From Butyrivibrio sp. VCD2006 (GTDB taxonomy: Bacteria; Bacillota; Clostridia; Lachnospirales; Lachnospiraceae), in assembly GCF_000423925.1 (NCBI RefSeq), contig NZ_AUIX01000007.1, forward strand, positions 124,001-188,000: a DNA stretch of 64,000 nucleotides, written 5' to 3'. Made by a program: the position numbers and the translations under genes. A model generated the notes under the pieces. It saw nothing but the letters and a program-made list of their open reading frames with translations. It did not search any database and was not told the origin of the DNA. This document shows, in pieces, positions 37,689-47,030 of this stretch (positions within the stretch are counted from its first letter, which is position 1; each line of letters opens with the position of its first letter).

Positions 37689-37714
37689 ATTATTAATAAT
37701 TTTCTTTGGCTTAT

Positions 37715-39385
37715 TTAAACGTCATAGGTTTTATTTTTAAGGCGTTCTTCAAATTCACTAAGTTCAAGAGGTTTGTCATAAAAGAATCCCTGGACCAGGT
37801 CACAACCTACGCGCTGCAAGAACTCAATCTGGTCTGTTCTCTCGACACCTTCGGTTATTACTTCAATATCGAGTTCCTTTGCCATGTTAATGATGTTTCT
37901 TAATACGACTTCGTCCCGGTGAGTGAGTACATCATTTTCAATGAAGGACTTATCAATTTTAATGGTGGATACCGGTAGGTCACGCAGTATTCCCAGGGAT
38001 GAATAGCCTGTTCCAAAATCATCGATGGAGCTTGCGATATTCATTCCGTCCAGCTTATTAAGGAAGTTTGTTATAAGGCTTTTTTCGCGCTGCGTTGCTG
38101 TCTCTGTAACCTCTATCTGAATGTAAGACAGATCAATGCCATACTTGGTGATTATTTCAAGAATCTGATCTGCAAGTCTCTCATCGGTGAGATCACTTCT
38201 GGAAAAGTTTACCGATATAGGCACAGGATCAAGCCCCATGTCCAGCCATCTTCGAAGAGTCCTGCAAACTTCTTCTATGACGTAAATATCAAGTCCGATT
38301 GAATAACTGTTTCTCTCAAGAACCGGCACAAACTCTGATGGATAAACATATTCCCCCTTAAAGAGCCAGCGTGAAAGAGCTTCGGCACCTATAAGAGTGT
38401 GGGTTTTAGTGTCAACTTTAGGCTGATAAAATACTTTAAATTCATTGTTTGAAAGTCCGTCTTCAAATCTGTCCTCAATCTGTTTTTCACGGTAAACCCG
38501 AGTACTCATTTCTTTAGTGACAAACAGGAACGGCTCATTGGCAAGCGACCTTGCTACACTAAGTGCAATGGAACTTCTACCAAGTATCTGCCCGGGATTT
38601 TTCAAGGATTCGTCTATGTCATAGACACCTGCAATGGCGCTTATGGTAATCGGGATCTTTTCACCATCCCTTATGCCGAAAACAGGGGTCTTCTGAAGTA
38701 GGTTAAGGAAATCTCCCGTGCGCTCTTTTCTGATAAGTGCAACAAAGTTGTCGCCACCGAGATGACCTATTACTTCGTCCTCTTTACAGAATTCTAAAAG
38801 CGTTCTTGCATATCTGCGAATAATATTATCTGTCTCATCGGTTCCAAAACGCCTGTTTATCAGTCCAAAGCCCTTTAAATTAAAATAATAGGAGTTGTAT
38901 TTGGTGATTTCACCTGCGATGATTTTTTGCGTTGCAAAGGAAAGGAAACCGCCTGAATTAGGCAGACCTGTTAAATACTGAGTAAGTGCACTTTTTTGAA
39001 CGAGCTCGACAAGCCTGAACCTTCCAACATGCATGAGAAATATTCGTATGGCAGATAGAATCAGCTGTCTCTCATCAGGACTCCAGTTGGTTTCAACAGA
39101 ACCATATACATGGGCAGTGATTGTACCATTTTCAAAAGTGTGTTGGGATTCCTCGAGCCAGACAATTTCGGGCTCTTCATCAGAGAGCATCTCACCCTGA
39201 TAAACAGTGATGTGTCTGACTTCACCAGTAGGAGTCTGTCTGGTTTCCGGGATATTCATGTCCAGTGTTATTCTGGAAATTCCAAGATCCAAGGCAAACA
39301 AAGAAAAGGCATTGTATGCTGCCTCCATGGTGTTTTCCGTAGCGGAAAGTATCTGAACGAATTTATCGAGAATATTATTATCCAT
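37715..39385 (-). CDS. Soluble GGDEF-EAL protein, probable c-di-GMP phosphodiesterase
   Basis: A 556-residue cytoplasmic protein without membrane helices. The first ~140 residues look like a GAF-type sensory domain, then a GGDEF domain with altered signature (HLGGDNFVAL) and an EAL domain. EAL motifs are intact: IGAEALSRW, QIEVTETA, SIDDFGTGYSSL, TIKIDKSF, TEGVERTDQ and QGFFYDKP. Cyclase activity is unlikely; hydrolysis of c-di-GMP is expected. It is transcribed divergently from the GH115 gene across a 283-bp AT-rich gap that holds possible extended -10 elements but no firm promoter. Confidence 0.9.
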   Translation of the reverse strand: MDNNILDKFVQILSATENTMEAAYNAFSLFALDLGISRITLDMNIPETRQTPTGEVRHITVYQGEMLSDEEPEIVWLEESQHTFENGTITAHVYGSVETNWSPDERQLILSAIRIFLMHVGRFRLVELVQKSALTQYLTGLPNSGGFLSFATQKIIAGEITKYNSYYFNLKGFGLINRRFGTDETDNIIRRYARTLLEFCKEDEVIGHLGGDNFVALIRKERTGDFLNLLQKTPVFGIRDGEKIPITISAIAGVYDIDESLKNPGQILGRSSIALSVARSLANEPFLFVTKEMSTRVYREKQIEDRFEDGLSNNEFKVFYQPKVDTKTHTLIGAEALSRWLFKGEYVYPSEFVPVLERNSYSIGLDIYVIEEVCRTLRRWLDMGLDPVPISVNFSRSDLTDERLADQILEIITKYGIDLSYIQIEVTETATQREKSLITNFLNKLDGMNIASSIDDFGTGYSSLGILRDLPVSTIKIDKSFIENDVLTHRDEVVLRNIINMAKELDIEVITEGVERTDQIEFLQRVGCDLVQGFFYDKPLELSEFEERLKNKTYDV

Positions 39386-39668
39386 GAATTACCACTCAAA
39401 AAATTGTTGCGGTGACTATTTTTATTTTGCTATAAAAAGATGCTAAGTACAAGTGAATTTATATCGCTTTTAATATTAGTTTTAATTATCCGTCAAATTA
39501 CACAATTTATATAGAAATATTCGGCAATGTGCTATAACACAAACTGCATAAAACTTGATACAATGATGTAGTATCACGAGTTTCATATTTTCTTATTGAA
39601 TAGCTCAATATTGCAACAAAAAAGTTATTGAAAAATGTTAGCAACCAAAGTCTCATGGGGGGAGAGTG

Positions 39669-42600
39669 ATGGGGATAACTATCAGGCAGTACTCATCGGT
39701 CGTAGTGACGATCAGTGAGCGCGAATCTGAAGCAGTCAAGATTGCGGTATCAAATCTGATCCGTGATTTCAAAAGAGTACTTCAAATAAATACGGAGGTT
39801 CACGATCCCGACTCGCAGCAAGTGCTGGTGGGGACTGTTGGCGTGTGCGAAGATTTTGAGGAAGAGGACCTTGTCGGACTTTTCAGCTCCCATGGGAGAA
39901 GAAGAAAAGAAGCATATGTTATTCGTGACAGAAGAGGCAGGCTTATTATAGCCGGATCTGATAGAAGGGGTACTATTTTCGGCATTTATGAATTCTGCCG
40001 CAGCGTCCTGGGGGTATCTCCCTGGTATTTTATGGCTGACGTACCTATTCATCCAAAGACAGAAATATCACTTCCTGATGATTATCACGTATCGGATCAT
40101 CCGAGCATTGAATACAGGGGTATTTTCATAAATGATGAGGAAGAACTGGATCATTGGGCACAGAGATACCTTGGGGAAACTACTATAGGCATAAAGACCT
40201 ATGAAAAAATCTTTGAGCTCATGCTGCGCCTTAAGATGAATTATGTGTGGCCTGCCATGCATGTTAATGCATTCAATTCAAATCCCGAGAATGCAAGACT
40301 TGCAGACAGGATGGGAATTGTTGTCGGAACCTCTCATTGCGATATGCTCATGCGAAGCAATAATAAGGAATGGAGACCCTGGCTTGAGAAGAAGGGTTAT
40401 GGCGGAATGCCCTATGACTTCACTGCTTCTGAAAAAAGCAGGGATGCGATCATAGAGTACTGGCAGGAAGCCGTTGAGCAAAATAAAGATTATGAGGTTA
40501 CATATACTCTGGGAATGAGAGGTATTCACGATACTGAGTTTGAGCCGGTGGCACTGGCAGGTCTTAAAGGGGATGAGCTTCGAGATGCCAAAATAGAGAT
40601 TTTGGAGGATGTAATTAAGGCTCAGGAAGAGATTCTGGAAAAGACCCTTGAATATACTCCCATGAAGATATTTGTTCCCTATAAGGAGGTACTTGAGCTC
40701 TACGATAACGGACTAAGGATTCCGGATGATTTTACTCTTATCTGGGTTAATGACAATTACGGACATGTAAGAAGGTATCCAAGTGAGATAGAAAAGCGAC
40801 GCCTTGGAGGTAATGGTTTGTACTATCATAACTCATACTGGGCTCCGCCTGGATCATCTTACCTTTTCTTATGCTCTATTCCGCTCTCACAGACAAGAAA
40901 CGAGTTGAAAAAAGCTTATGAGGAAGGTATCCGTAAGCTCTGGGTTACAAACTTCGGTGCCATAAAACCGCTGGAACAGCAGATTACATATTATGCCCAG
41001 TTGGCCTGGGACATCGGGAAAAGCGATACTATTTGCGCTGATGAAGTTGAGTTTCTTGCAAAATGGATTGATGAATCCTTCAGTGGGCATCACGGTAAGA
41101 AGCTCGCTCCTATGCTTGTTGAATTTGACCAGCTTACAAATGTCCGCAAGGTTGAACAGATGGATGTGGATGCATTCTCACAGACAGCCTATACTGATGA
41201 GGCTGTTAGCAGAATTCATCGCTATGAGTATATGTTTAAAACCGGAAACAGAATATATCATTCTCTTCCCGATAACGAGAAGGATGCATTTTTCCAACTT
41301 GTTCTTATGAAGATCCATGCGGCGTATTACACTTATGCAATGTATTATTATGCCGACAGAAGTAATCTGTGCATAAGGCAGGGAAAGACCCACAGTGCGT
41401 CCGATTATACTACAAGATCTCTTGCTTTTGATCACGCAAGAAGAAGTATGCTTTATTATTACAACCATGTTATGGCTGACGGTAAGTGGGATGGAGTGAT
41501 GACTCCTGAGGATTTCCCGCCTCCGAGAACAGCCATGTACCCGGCATGTAAGCCTCCGATAAAGAGGTCGGAGGATCATCTGATAGTAACATGTCAGAAT
41601 GAGGAAAATTCGCTAACATTTGTTAAGCCTGTTGAAAAATGGTTTGAGATAGCAAATGCCGGTGAAAATGAAATCCTAGTCACGGTTGATCTTCCAAACT
41701 GGCTCAGGGTTACTGAGGAGAGTATGGTTGGATTTGAAGGTCATGGTGACATCAGGATCAGCGGTGAAGAGAGACTTCTTCTGGAGGTAGATTGGACGCA
41801 GGTCTCTGACATGATAGAGCAGATGACCAAAAAAGGAGAGGTTAAGCCTGATGACGCAGTGGTTTCCATAAAGGATGAGATTCATGTCATGGCACTTATG
41901 ACAGGTGAAAATCACATCATTCCTGTGGAGGCAAAGCTGTTTAGGGGAATAACTCTGCTTGGACAGGGCAATATAGTATTTCCTCCTCATATGGAGGATG
42001 ATGGAATGCTGAGAATAGAGGCAGACATGGTCAGAGATCTTTCCGGTGCATGGGTCCGCATTCCAAATCTCGGAAGGCAGAGAGGGTCACTTGTTGAGGC
42101 CAGAACCGAAGGTGCAACGCTTACCTATGAGGTAACCGTGACGAGTGAAGGTGCATTTCTTCTTGAACTGCACAGATTTCCTTCGCTTAATGCCATGGGA
42201 AGAATCAGAATCGGAGTATCCGTGGATGAGAATCCTGTGGAAGTTATAGAATCGGATGCCAATGATGAGTTTAAGGGCGAGTGGAAGAACAATGTAAGGA
42301 ACAACGTAGACAAGCTTTATCTTCGCCTGCCGAATATTAAACCCGGATCCCACAGAATTATTTTCCATGCTGTTGATAAATATTTTTCATTCTCAAGATT
42401 TGTTATCTATACCAGGGAAAGACGTGAGAATACGCTTGGAATCAGAGGTGGAGACTTAAGACTTCCGCTCAGCTTTGATGCTGCGGGATTTTGCTGGGAT
42501 TTCTATGGAAAAGAAGCCTATGAGCTTCCTCCGCGTCCTGTTTATTATGCGTTTAGAAAACAGAAGGGAAATTGCCTCGAGATAGGTGAACATATGGAGT

Positions 42601-43181
42601 TTCTTTCACACTATGGGGCACCTGTGGCTGCAGGAGAGATTGTAGCGACGGGAGAGCATACTTCTATTGAAAAAGATGGAAGGATATTTATTGAAGCTGC
42701 AGCAGCTCTTGCCCAGTCCAAGGCGGCCTATACTGAGGGCGGAGGCTGGGATTATTGCAATGCTCCGTCTCATGGAGAGAGCGGTCTTGCTATGTATGTA
42801 AGAGATGAAAAAGCTCTTGAAAGCTATGTGGGAACCAGTTGGGGTGGAACAAGTGCTATTAAGAAGGCACCTTCACTTCACTACAATATTGAGACCAGGG
42901 GTGGGACCTACAGAATATGGGGAAAGTTCCTGATGTGGGATGAAGAAAAATCTCATTTCACAATAGGCGTTGATGATAAGATCTATTCCGAGCAGGATTT
43001 ATACTGCGGACAGTCCATCTGGAGATTTTCTGCAGAGAATATCTGGAGATGGGTGCCGCTTGTGGATGTGAAATTGCGGGGAGGAAGACACACGCTTAGA
43101 TACTTTGCACTTTCTGCCGGAATAAGGGTGGAGCAATTCTATATGACTGCGACAGATGAGCTTCCTCCGGCAATAGTCTGA
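39669..43181 (+). CDS. Glycoside hydrolase family 115 (xylan alpha-1,2-glucuronidase type), intracellular
   Basis: A ~1170-residue enzyme expected to remove glucuronic or methylglucuronic acid from xylan or its oligosaccharides. After an N-terminal domain (about 1-135, with EAYVIRDRRGRLIIAGSDRR), the GH115 barrel shows IEYRGIFINDEEELDHWA, LRLKMNYVWPAMHVNAF, VVGTSHCDMLMRSN, TYTLGMRGIHDTEFEP and LIWVNDNYGHVRRYPS. Beta-rich C-terminal domains follow. No signal peptide or lipobox is present, so it likely acts on imported aldouronic acids in the cytoplasm. The start ATG 39669 follows GGGGGAGAG; a GTG three bases earlier is less likely. Its stop lies three bases from that of the converging GH88/105-type gene. 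Confidence 0.92.
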   Translation: MGITIRQYSSVVVTISERESEAVKIAVSNLIRDFKRVLQINTEVHDPDSQQVLVGTVGVCEDFEEEDLVGLFSSHGRRRKEAYVIRDRRGRLIIAGSDRRGTIFGIYEFCRSVLGVSPWYFMADVPIHPKTEISLPDDYHVSDHPSIEYRGIFINDEEELDHWAQRYLGETTIGIKTYEKIFELMLRLKMNYVWPAMHVNAFNSNPENARLADRMGIVVGTSHCDMLMRSNNKEWRPWLEKKGYGGMPYDFTASEKSRDAIIEYWQEAVEQNKDYEVTYTLGMRGIHDTEFEPVALAGLKGDELRDAKIEILEDVIKAQEEILEKTLEYTPMKIFVPYKEVLELYDNGLRIPDDFTLIWVNDNYGHVRRYPSEIEKRRLGGNGLYYHNSYWAPPGSSYLFLCSIPLSQTRNELKKAYEEGIRKLWVTNFGAIKPLEQQITYYAQLAWDIGKSDTICADEVEFLAKWIDESFSGHHGKKLAPMLVEFDQLTNVRKVEQMDVDAFSQTAYTDEAVSRIHRYEYMFKTGNRIYHSLPDNEKDAFFQLVLMKIHAAYYTYAMYYYADRSNLCIRQGKTHSASDYTTRSLAFDHARRSMLYYYNHVMADGKWDGVMTPEDFPPPRTAMYPACKPPIKRSEDHLIVTCQNEENSLTFVKPVEKWFEIANAGENEILVTVDLPNWLRVTEESMVGFEGHGDIRISGEERLLLEVDWTQVSDMIEQMTKKGEVKPDDAVVSIKDEIHVMALMTGENHIIPVEAKLFRGITLLGQGNIVFPPHMEDDGMLRIEADMVRDLSGAWVRIPNLGRQRGSLVEARTEGATLTYEVTVTSEGAFLLELHRFPSLNAMGRIRIGVSVDENPVEVIESDANDEFKGEWKNNVRNNVDKLYLRLPNIKPGSHRIIFHAVDKYFSFSRFVIYTRERRENTLGIRGGDLRLPLSFDAAGFCWDFYGKEAYELPPRPVYYAFRKQKGNCLEIGEHMEFLSHYGAPVAAGEIVATGEHTSIEKDGRIFIEAAAALAQSKAAYTEGGGWDYCNAPSHGESGLAMYVRDEKALESYVGTSWGGTSAIKKAPSLHYNIETRGGTYRIWGKFLMWDEEKSHFTIGVDDKIYSEQDLYCGQSIWRFSAENIWRWVPLVDVKLRGGRHTLRYFALSAGIRVEQFYMTATDELPPAIV

Positions 43182-43184
43182 TAA

Positions 43185-44327
43185 CTAATCGAGTATTGAT
43201 AGCAGTGCCAGGGTGCTACCCTGACCCCATGGGTAATGCCCGTAAACCTGTCTGTGCACTGCAATATCTTCACAGCTGCTTAATGATTGTAAAACAGAGC
43301 CGTTTTTGGTGTTTGCAAGGAGAAATTCTCCTGCGCCGGCAACGGCTTTTTTTACGTCCTCTGTCAGATCTTTGGCGTGAGCATGGAAAGCACCGCTTCT
43401 AAGCCATGATGACATAGAATATGAGATCATGGCTGTTGCTGATGTGTCGGCTTCGCCATCTATGGCAGGAAGAAGCCAGGAATATCCACCATCGGGTCTC
43501 TGATAGGATAAAGTAACACGAACAAGGTTATAATACTGAGACATTAACTTATCGGCAGTATTCTTTAAAAGGGATTCGTTTGCAATGTTATTCCCGTGGA
43601 ATGACTCTCTTTCCAGACTGGCGAGAAGCTCTGAGTAACCCATCATAAGCCAGCCTACAGCCCGGCCCCAACCTATGATGCCAAGCTTTTTGCCTTTTTC
43701 AAGTGAAAAAGCGTGGTAGGGAAGAGCTGAGCGCTCGTCAAAACCATTTTCATGAAAATTCAAAAGCTGTTTGGCAGCAAGTGCCATAGCGTTCTTTTTC
43801 CCGAAATATGAGGCGTAACGTGACAAGTACATGGCTGTCTGTCCTGCGCCGTCTGCGTATATAAGGTCATTGCCTTTAGAGGGATTGTATATAATGCTTT
43901 CTTCTTTGTTCTTTGGGCACTGAGCAAGGAAATTTGCAATTTTGATTGCTCCGTGATGAAAACGCTTTTCTCCGGTGTTTTCGTAGAGAGTGATAAGCGA
44001 CAGACCGGCTAGAGAATCATCCACATAAGAGACGTTTTCACCTGCCTTAAGCCATCTGTCCAGATAGGAGGTCACATGGTCAACAGCCTCATCCCTGATT
44101 TCTGTACTTATAAGTGAAGAAACTTCTTTGGATGGCGAAAAGGCTGCCTCTGTCAAACCAAGGAGCAGTAGCCCGGCAGGCCAGAACATGGGATCTCTGT
44201 TTGTGGTGGCTCTTTTAAGTGCTTTTTTCGCAGCATCTTTAAGAGCATCCTTGGCAGTGTAATTATTTATTGAAGAAAGGTCGTTTTCAGTAACTCTTAT
44301 TATCTGTTCTAAGGTTTCTTTATTCAT
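43185..44327 (-). CDS. GH88/GH105-type unsaturated uronyl hydrolase
   Basis: A 380-residue (alpha/alpha)6-barrel protein without signal peptide. Landmarks of the family appear in order: DPMFWPAGLLLLGL, the YVDDSLAGLSLITLYENTG helix (equivalent of the DD region in YteR), IYADGAGQTAMYLSRYAS (second Asp position), and GWGRAVGWLMMGYSELL (equivalent of WARGNGW). Such enzymes hydrate the 4,5-unsaturated uronic acid that polysaccharide lyases leave on oligosaccharide ends. No lyase gene is in the window. The ATG overlaps the stop of the Wzx-type flippase gene by four bases, so the two are translated together, which links a degradative-type enzyme with glycan export. Confidence 0.83.
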   Translation of the reverse strand: MNKETLEQIIRVTENDLSSINNYTAKDALKDAAKKALKRATTNRDPMFWPAGLLLLGLTEAAFSPSKEVSSLISTEIRDEAVDHVTSYLDRWLKAGENVSYVDDSLAGLSLITLYENTGEKRFHHGAIKIANFLAQCPKNKEESIIYNPSKGNDLIYADGAGQTAMYLSRYASYFGKKNAMALAAKQLLNFHENGFDERSALPYHAFSLEKGKKLGIIGWGRAVGWLMMGYSELLASLERESFHGNNIANESLLKNTADKLMSQYYNLVRVTLSYQRPDGGYSWLLPAIDGEADTSATAMISYSMSSWLRSGAFHAHAKDLTEDVKKAVAGAGEFLLANTKNGSVLQSLSSCEDIAVHRQVYGHYPWGQGSTLALLSILD

Positions 44328-45859
44328 GCTTTTCCCAGCTTTCTTAATACAATACCCTTGAGATATCCGTATTCTTCTGTTTTGTGATAGATAATCCAGA
44401 ATGCGCCATTAAATACAACCGTTACGATTATGATCATAAGTGCAAAGTTTACGATGGTTATGTCCTTCATAACCACTTTGCCAAGAAGATATAGTGGTAC
44501 AACAGTTAAGACCTCGGTGGTTGTATATTTTGCACTGTCAATAAAGTAGGACACCGAGCTTTTGTCAAAGCAGACTTTGTAGATAATGATCGGCTTTGTA
44601 ACATTCGCTATTAGTCCGGAAACAACCGTACCAACATAGATTCCGGCAAGTCCGATTTTCTGAACAAGAACGATTGAAAGAACAAGATTTACAAATCCCT
44701 GAATAAGTGCCAGATACTTGTCCTGCTCAAATACTCCCGCCGCAGTTTTATAATTTGAAAGAACGATTCTGTCGCCTTTGAAATAATAATCTGTTAAGAA
44801 CAGATAAACCGCCAGAGTGCCGAGCATCCACTCGGGGCCTCGTCTTTTTACTATCCAGAGATAGATAAGCGGCTGCAGCAGTATGAAAAATCCGCAGGCT
44901 GAAAATCCGTAGACCCAGGATGCAAAGAATCTATAAACCTTAAAGGTTGAATACTGCTTTTCTTTGGATTCTGTGGCGATAAGATTTCCAAAGCCTGAAA
45001 TGACAGAGTTGAAAATAATATTTACAAAATTGGCAATCGTGCCGGTTACCATGGTGTAGTTGCCCACTACGGCTGCCATACCGACTTCAATAAATGAGGA
45101 AATGATAAGTGTATCGGTCTGGAGCCTTGCCACGTCGCCGACCTTGTGAAGCACAAGAGCTTTTGTCTTTTTCCAGACTTCTCCGCGCTCCTCATCAAGC
45201 AGCGGAGTTATGTTTTTGTCGGTCAGATAGGGATATAGCTTGTTTAAATAGCTGTTTACAAAAATCTTCTGGATAAGCTGAACTACAGCATCTGCGATGA
45301 GATAAAGGTACAGGTTTGGAATAACCAGAAGAATGATGATCTGGAAAAAAACGGTAATGATCTTTGTTATTGTATTTATATTGGTCTGTATGTAATTTTT
45401 TTGTTCCGCATTTACAAGACTGTATTTGTATGAAACAAAATATGTGCTGACTGTGTTAAAAAGGAAAATCAGATAATAAAGCGTCATATCCCTTACGGTT
45501 ATTCCTTCGGGATTTTTGACAAAGTATTTCAGAAAAGGTGTAAGCGCCAGTCCGATAACTGCAACCACTATAGCAATAGTATGATATGCCTTGCGGTACA
45601 TCTGCATATAGGACTTGACCTTCTCAGTGTCTTTTCTGGCAACAGGTGCATAAAGACTGAAATTAAGGGCTGTTCCTATTCCGAGTTCCGCCATTGACAG
45701 AAGTGATAGGATATTGCTATAGAGATCGTTTATACCAAGAAGGTTTTTGGAAAGACGATATATGAAAATTGTGCGCAGAATGAAGGACATAAGCGCTGTT
45801 GCCAGCTGTCCGACATAACCGAATGTAATATTCTTGGCAGCTTGCTTTGTTCTGCCCAT
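44324..45859 (-). CDS. Oligosaccharide flippase, Wzx/MOP superfamily
   Basis: A 511-residue membrane protein with about 12-14 predicted helices. The N-terminus (NITFGYVGQLATALMSFILR) and LLGINDLYSNILSLLSMAELG are typical of polysaccharide-synthesis flippases in Firmicutes. It should move undecaprenyl-diphosphate-linked repeat units across the membrane. GGAGGTC precedes its ATG. It is the first gene of a two-gene minus-strand unit and is divergent from the UDP-glucuronate epimerase gene 65 bp away. Its polymerase and initiating transferase are not evident in this part of the locus. Confidence 0.88.
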   Translation of the reverse strand: MGRTKQAAKNITFGYVGQLATALMSFILRTIFIYRLSKNLLGINDLYSNILSLLSMAELGIGTALNFSLYAPVARKDTEKVKSYMQMYRKAYHTIAIVVAVIGLALTPFLKYFVKNPEGITVRDMTLYYLIFLFNTVSTYFVSYKYSLVNAEQKNYIQTNINTITKIITVFFQIIILLVIPNLYLYLIADAVVQLIQKIFVNSYLNKLYPYLTDKNITPLLDEERGEVWKKTKALVLHKVGDVARLQTDTLIISSFIEVGMAAVVGNYTMVTGTIANFVNIIFNSVISGFGNLIATESKEKQYSTFKVYRFFASWVYGFSACGFFILLQPLIYLWIVKRRGPEWMLGTLAVYLFLTDYYFKGDRIVLSNYKTAAGVFEQDKYLALIQGFVNLVLSIVLVQKIGLAGIYVGTVVSGLIANVTKPIIIYKVCFDKSSVSYFIDSAKYTTTEVLTVVPLYLLGKVVMKDITIVNFALMIIIVTVVFNGAFWIIYHKTEEYGYLKGIVLRKLGKA

Positions 45860-45862
45860 AAA

Positions 45863-45891
45863 TTGACCTCCAGGACTTTTTTAACTATCAT
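45863..45891 (+). promoter_or_regulatory. Possible promoter for the UDP-glucuronate epimerase gene
   Basis: TTGACC (45863-45868) and TATCAT (45886-45891) with a 17-bp spacer. The leader would be ~27 nt, with AAGGAG at 45908-45913 before the ATG at 45925. The minus strand of the same gap carries TATAAT (45900-45895), a candidate -10 for the flippase gene, without a clear -35. Confidence 0.4.
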
Positions 45892-45924
45892 GTTATTATA
45901 TCATTTTAAGGAGAATATTTAGTA

Positions 45925-46983
45925 ATGAAAGAGAAAAATGTTAATCTTAATGGCAAAACAGTTCTTATTACAGGTGCAGCCGGTTTTATCGGATCACATC
46001 TTGCCACAAGACTTCTTAATGAGTTTAAGGATATCAAGGTTGTCGGATATGACAACGTTAATGATTATTATGATGTTCGCTTAAAGGAGGAGAGACTTGA
46101 GAAACTCTCCAAGTATGAGGACTTCATTTTTGTTAAGGGTGATATTGCGGATAAGGCAGCAGTTGATGAGGTATTTGCAAAGTATAAGCCTGCAGTTGTT
46201 GTGAATCTTGCAGCACAGGCCGGAGTTCGTTATTCAATAGAGAATCCCGGTGCTTATATAGAAGCAAATGTAATAGGCTTCTACAATATTCTTGAGGCTT
46301 GCCGTCACAGCGATCCCAAGGTAGAGCATCTTGTATATGCTTCAAGTTCAAGCGTATATGGTGGAAATACCAAGCTTCCTTTCAGTACAAGCGATCAGGT
46401 GGATCATCCGCTTTCACTTTATGCTGCAACCAAGAAGTCAAATGAGCTGTTTGCTTATTCTTACAGCAATCTCTATGGAATGGCTACAACAGGACTTCGT
46501 TTCTTCACGGTTTACGGTCCTATGGGTCGTCCTGATATGGCACTTTTCCTGTTTGCGGATAAGCTTCTTAAGGGCGAGACAATACAGATATTCAACTATG
46601 GTAATTGCAAGAGAGATTTCACCTATGTCGATGACATTGTTACCGGTGTTGTAAATGTTATGCAGAGTACACCGGATGAGGATGACAGAGGAAACAGATA
46701 TAAAGTATATAACATCGGTAATCACAATCCCGAGAATCTTATGGACTTTGTGGATATCCTTCAGAGAGAGCTTGTTGCTCATGATGTACTTCCCAAGGAT
46801 TTTGATTTCGAAGCTCACAGAGAACTTCTTCCCATGCAGCCCGGTGATGTAGAGGCTACTTTTGCGGATGTGGATGATCTTATGAGAGACTTTGACTTTA
46901 AGCCGAATACAGATCTTCGCGATGGAATAAAGAATTTCGTTGACTGGTATGCAGGATACGTAAAGAGAAGAGATGATAAATAA
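45925..46983 (+). CDS. UDP-glucuronate 4-epimerase
   Basis: A 352-residue SDR epimerase expected to interconvert UDP-glucuronate and UDP-galacturonate. The NAD motif GAAGFIG spans residues 17-23; the catalytic Tyr and Lys are Y166 and K170 in YAATKK; Ser lies in ASSSSVYGG. NVNDYYDVRLKEERL and the FFTVYGPMGRPDMALF region are diagnostic of the CapI/LspL group and separate it from GalE. It supplies galacturonate for the glycan locus that starts here. AAGGAG precedes the start. No UDP-glucose dehydrogenase is present in the window. Confidence 0.93.
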   Translation: MKEKNVNLNGKTVLITGAAGFIGSHLATRLLNEFKDIKVVGYDNVNDYYDVRLKEERLEKLSKYEDFIFVKGDIADKAAVDEVFAKYKPAVVVNLAAQAGVRYSIENPGAYIEANVIGFYNILEACRHSDPKVEHLVYASSSSVYGGNTKLPFSTSDQVDHPLSLYAATKKSNELFAYSYSNLYGMATTGLRFFTVYGPMGRPDMALFLFADKLLKGETIQIFNYGNCKRDFTYVDDIVTGVVNVMQSTPDEDDRGNRYKVYNIGNHNPENLMDFVDILQRELVAHDVLPKDFDFEAHRELLPMQPGDVEATFADVDDLMRDFDFKPNTDLRDGIKNFVDWYAGYVKRRDDK

Positions 46984-47030
46984 TAGATAAAAGACTGTAC
47001 TAATTCCATTAAGTAAATCGGAGCCAATAC

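Noticed and set aside
45925-46983. UDP-glucose 4-epimerase (GalE)
   Set aside because: The NDYYDVRLKEERL and GRPDMALF segments fit the UDP-glucuronate 4-epimerase group better than GalE.
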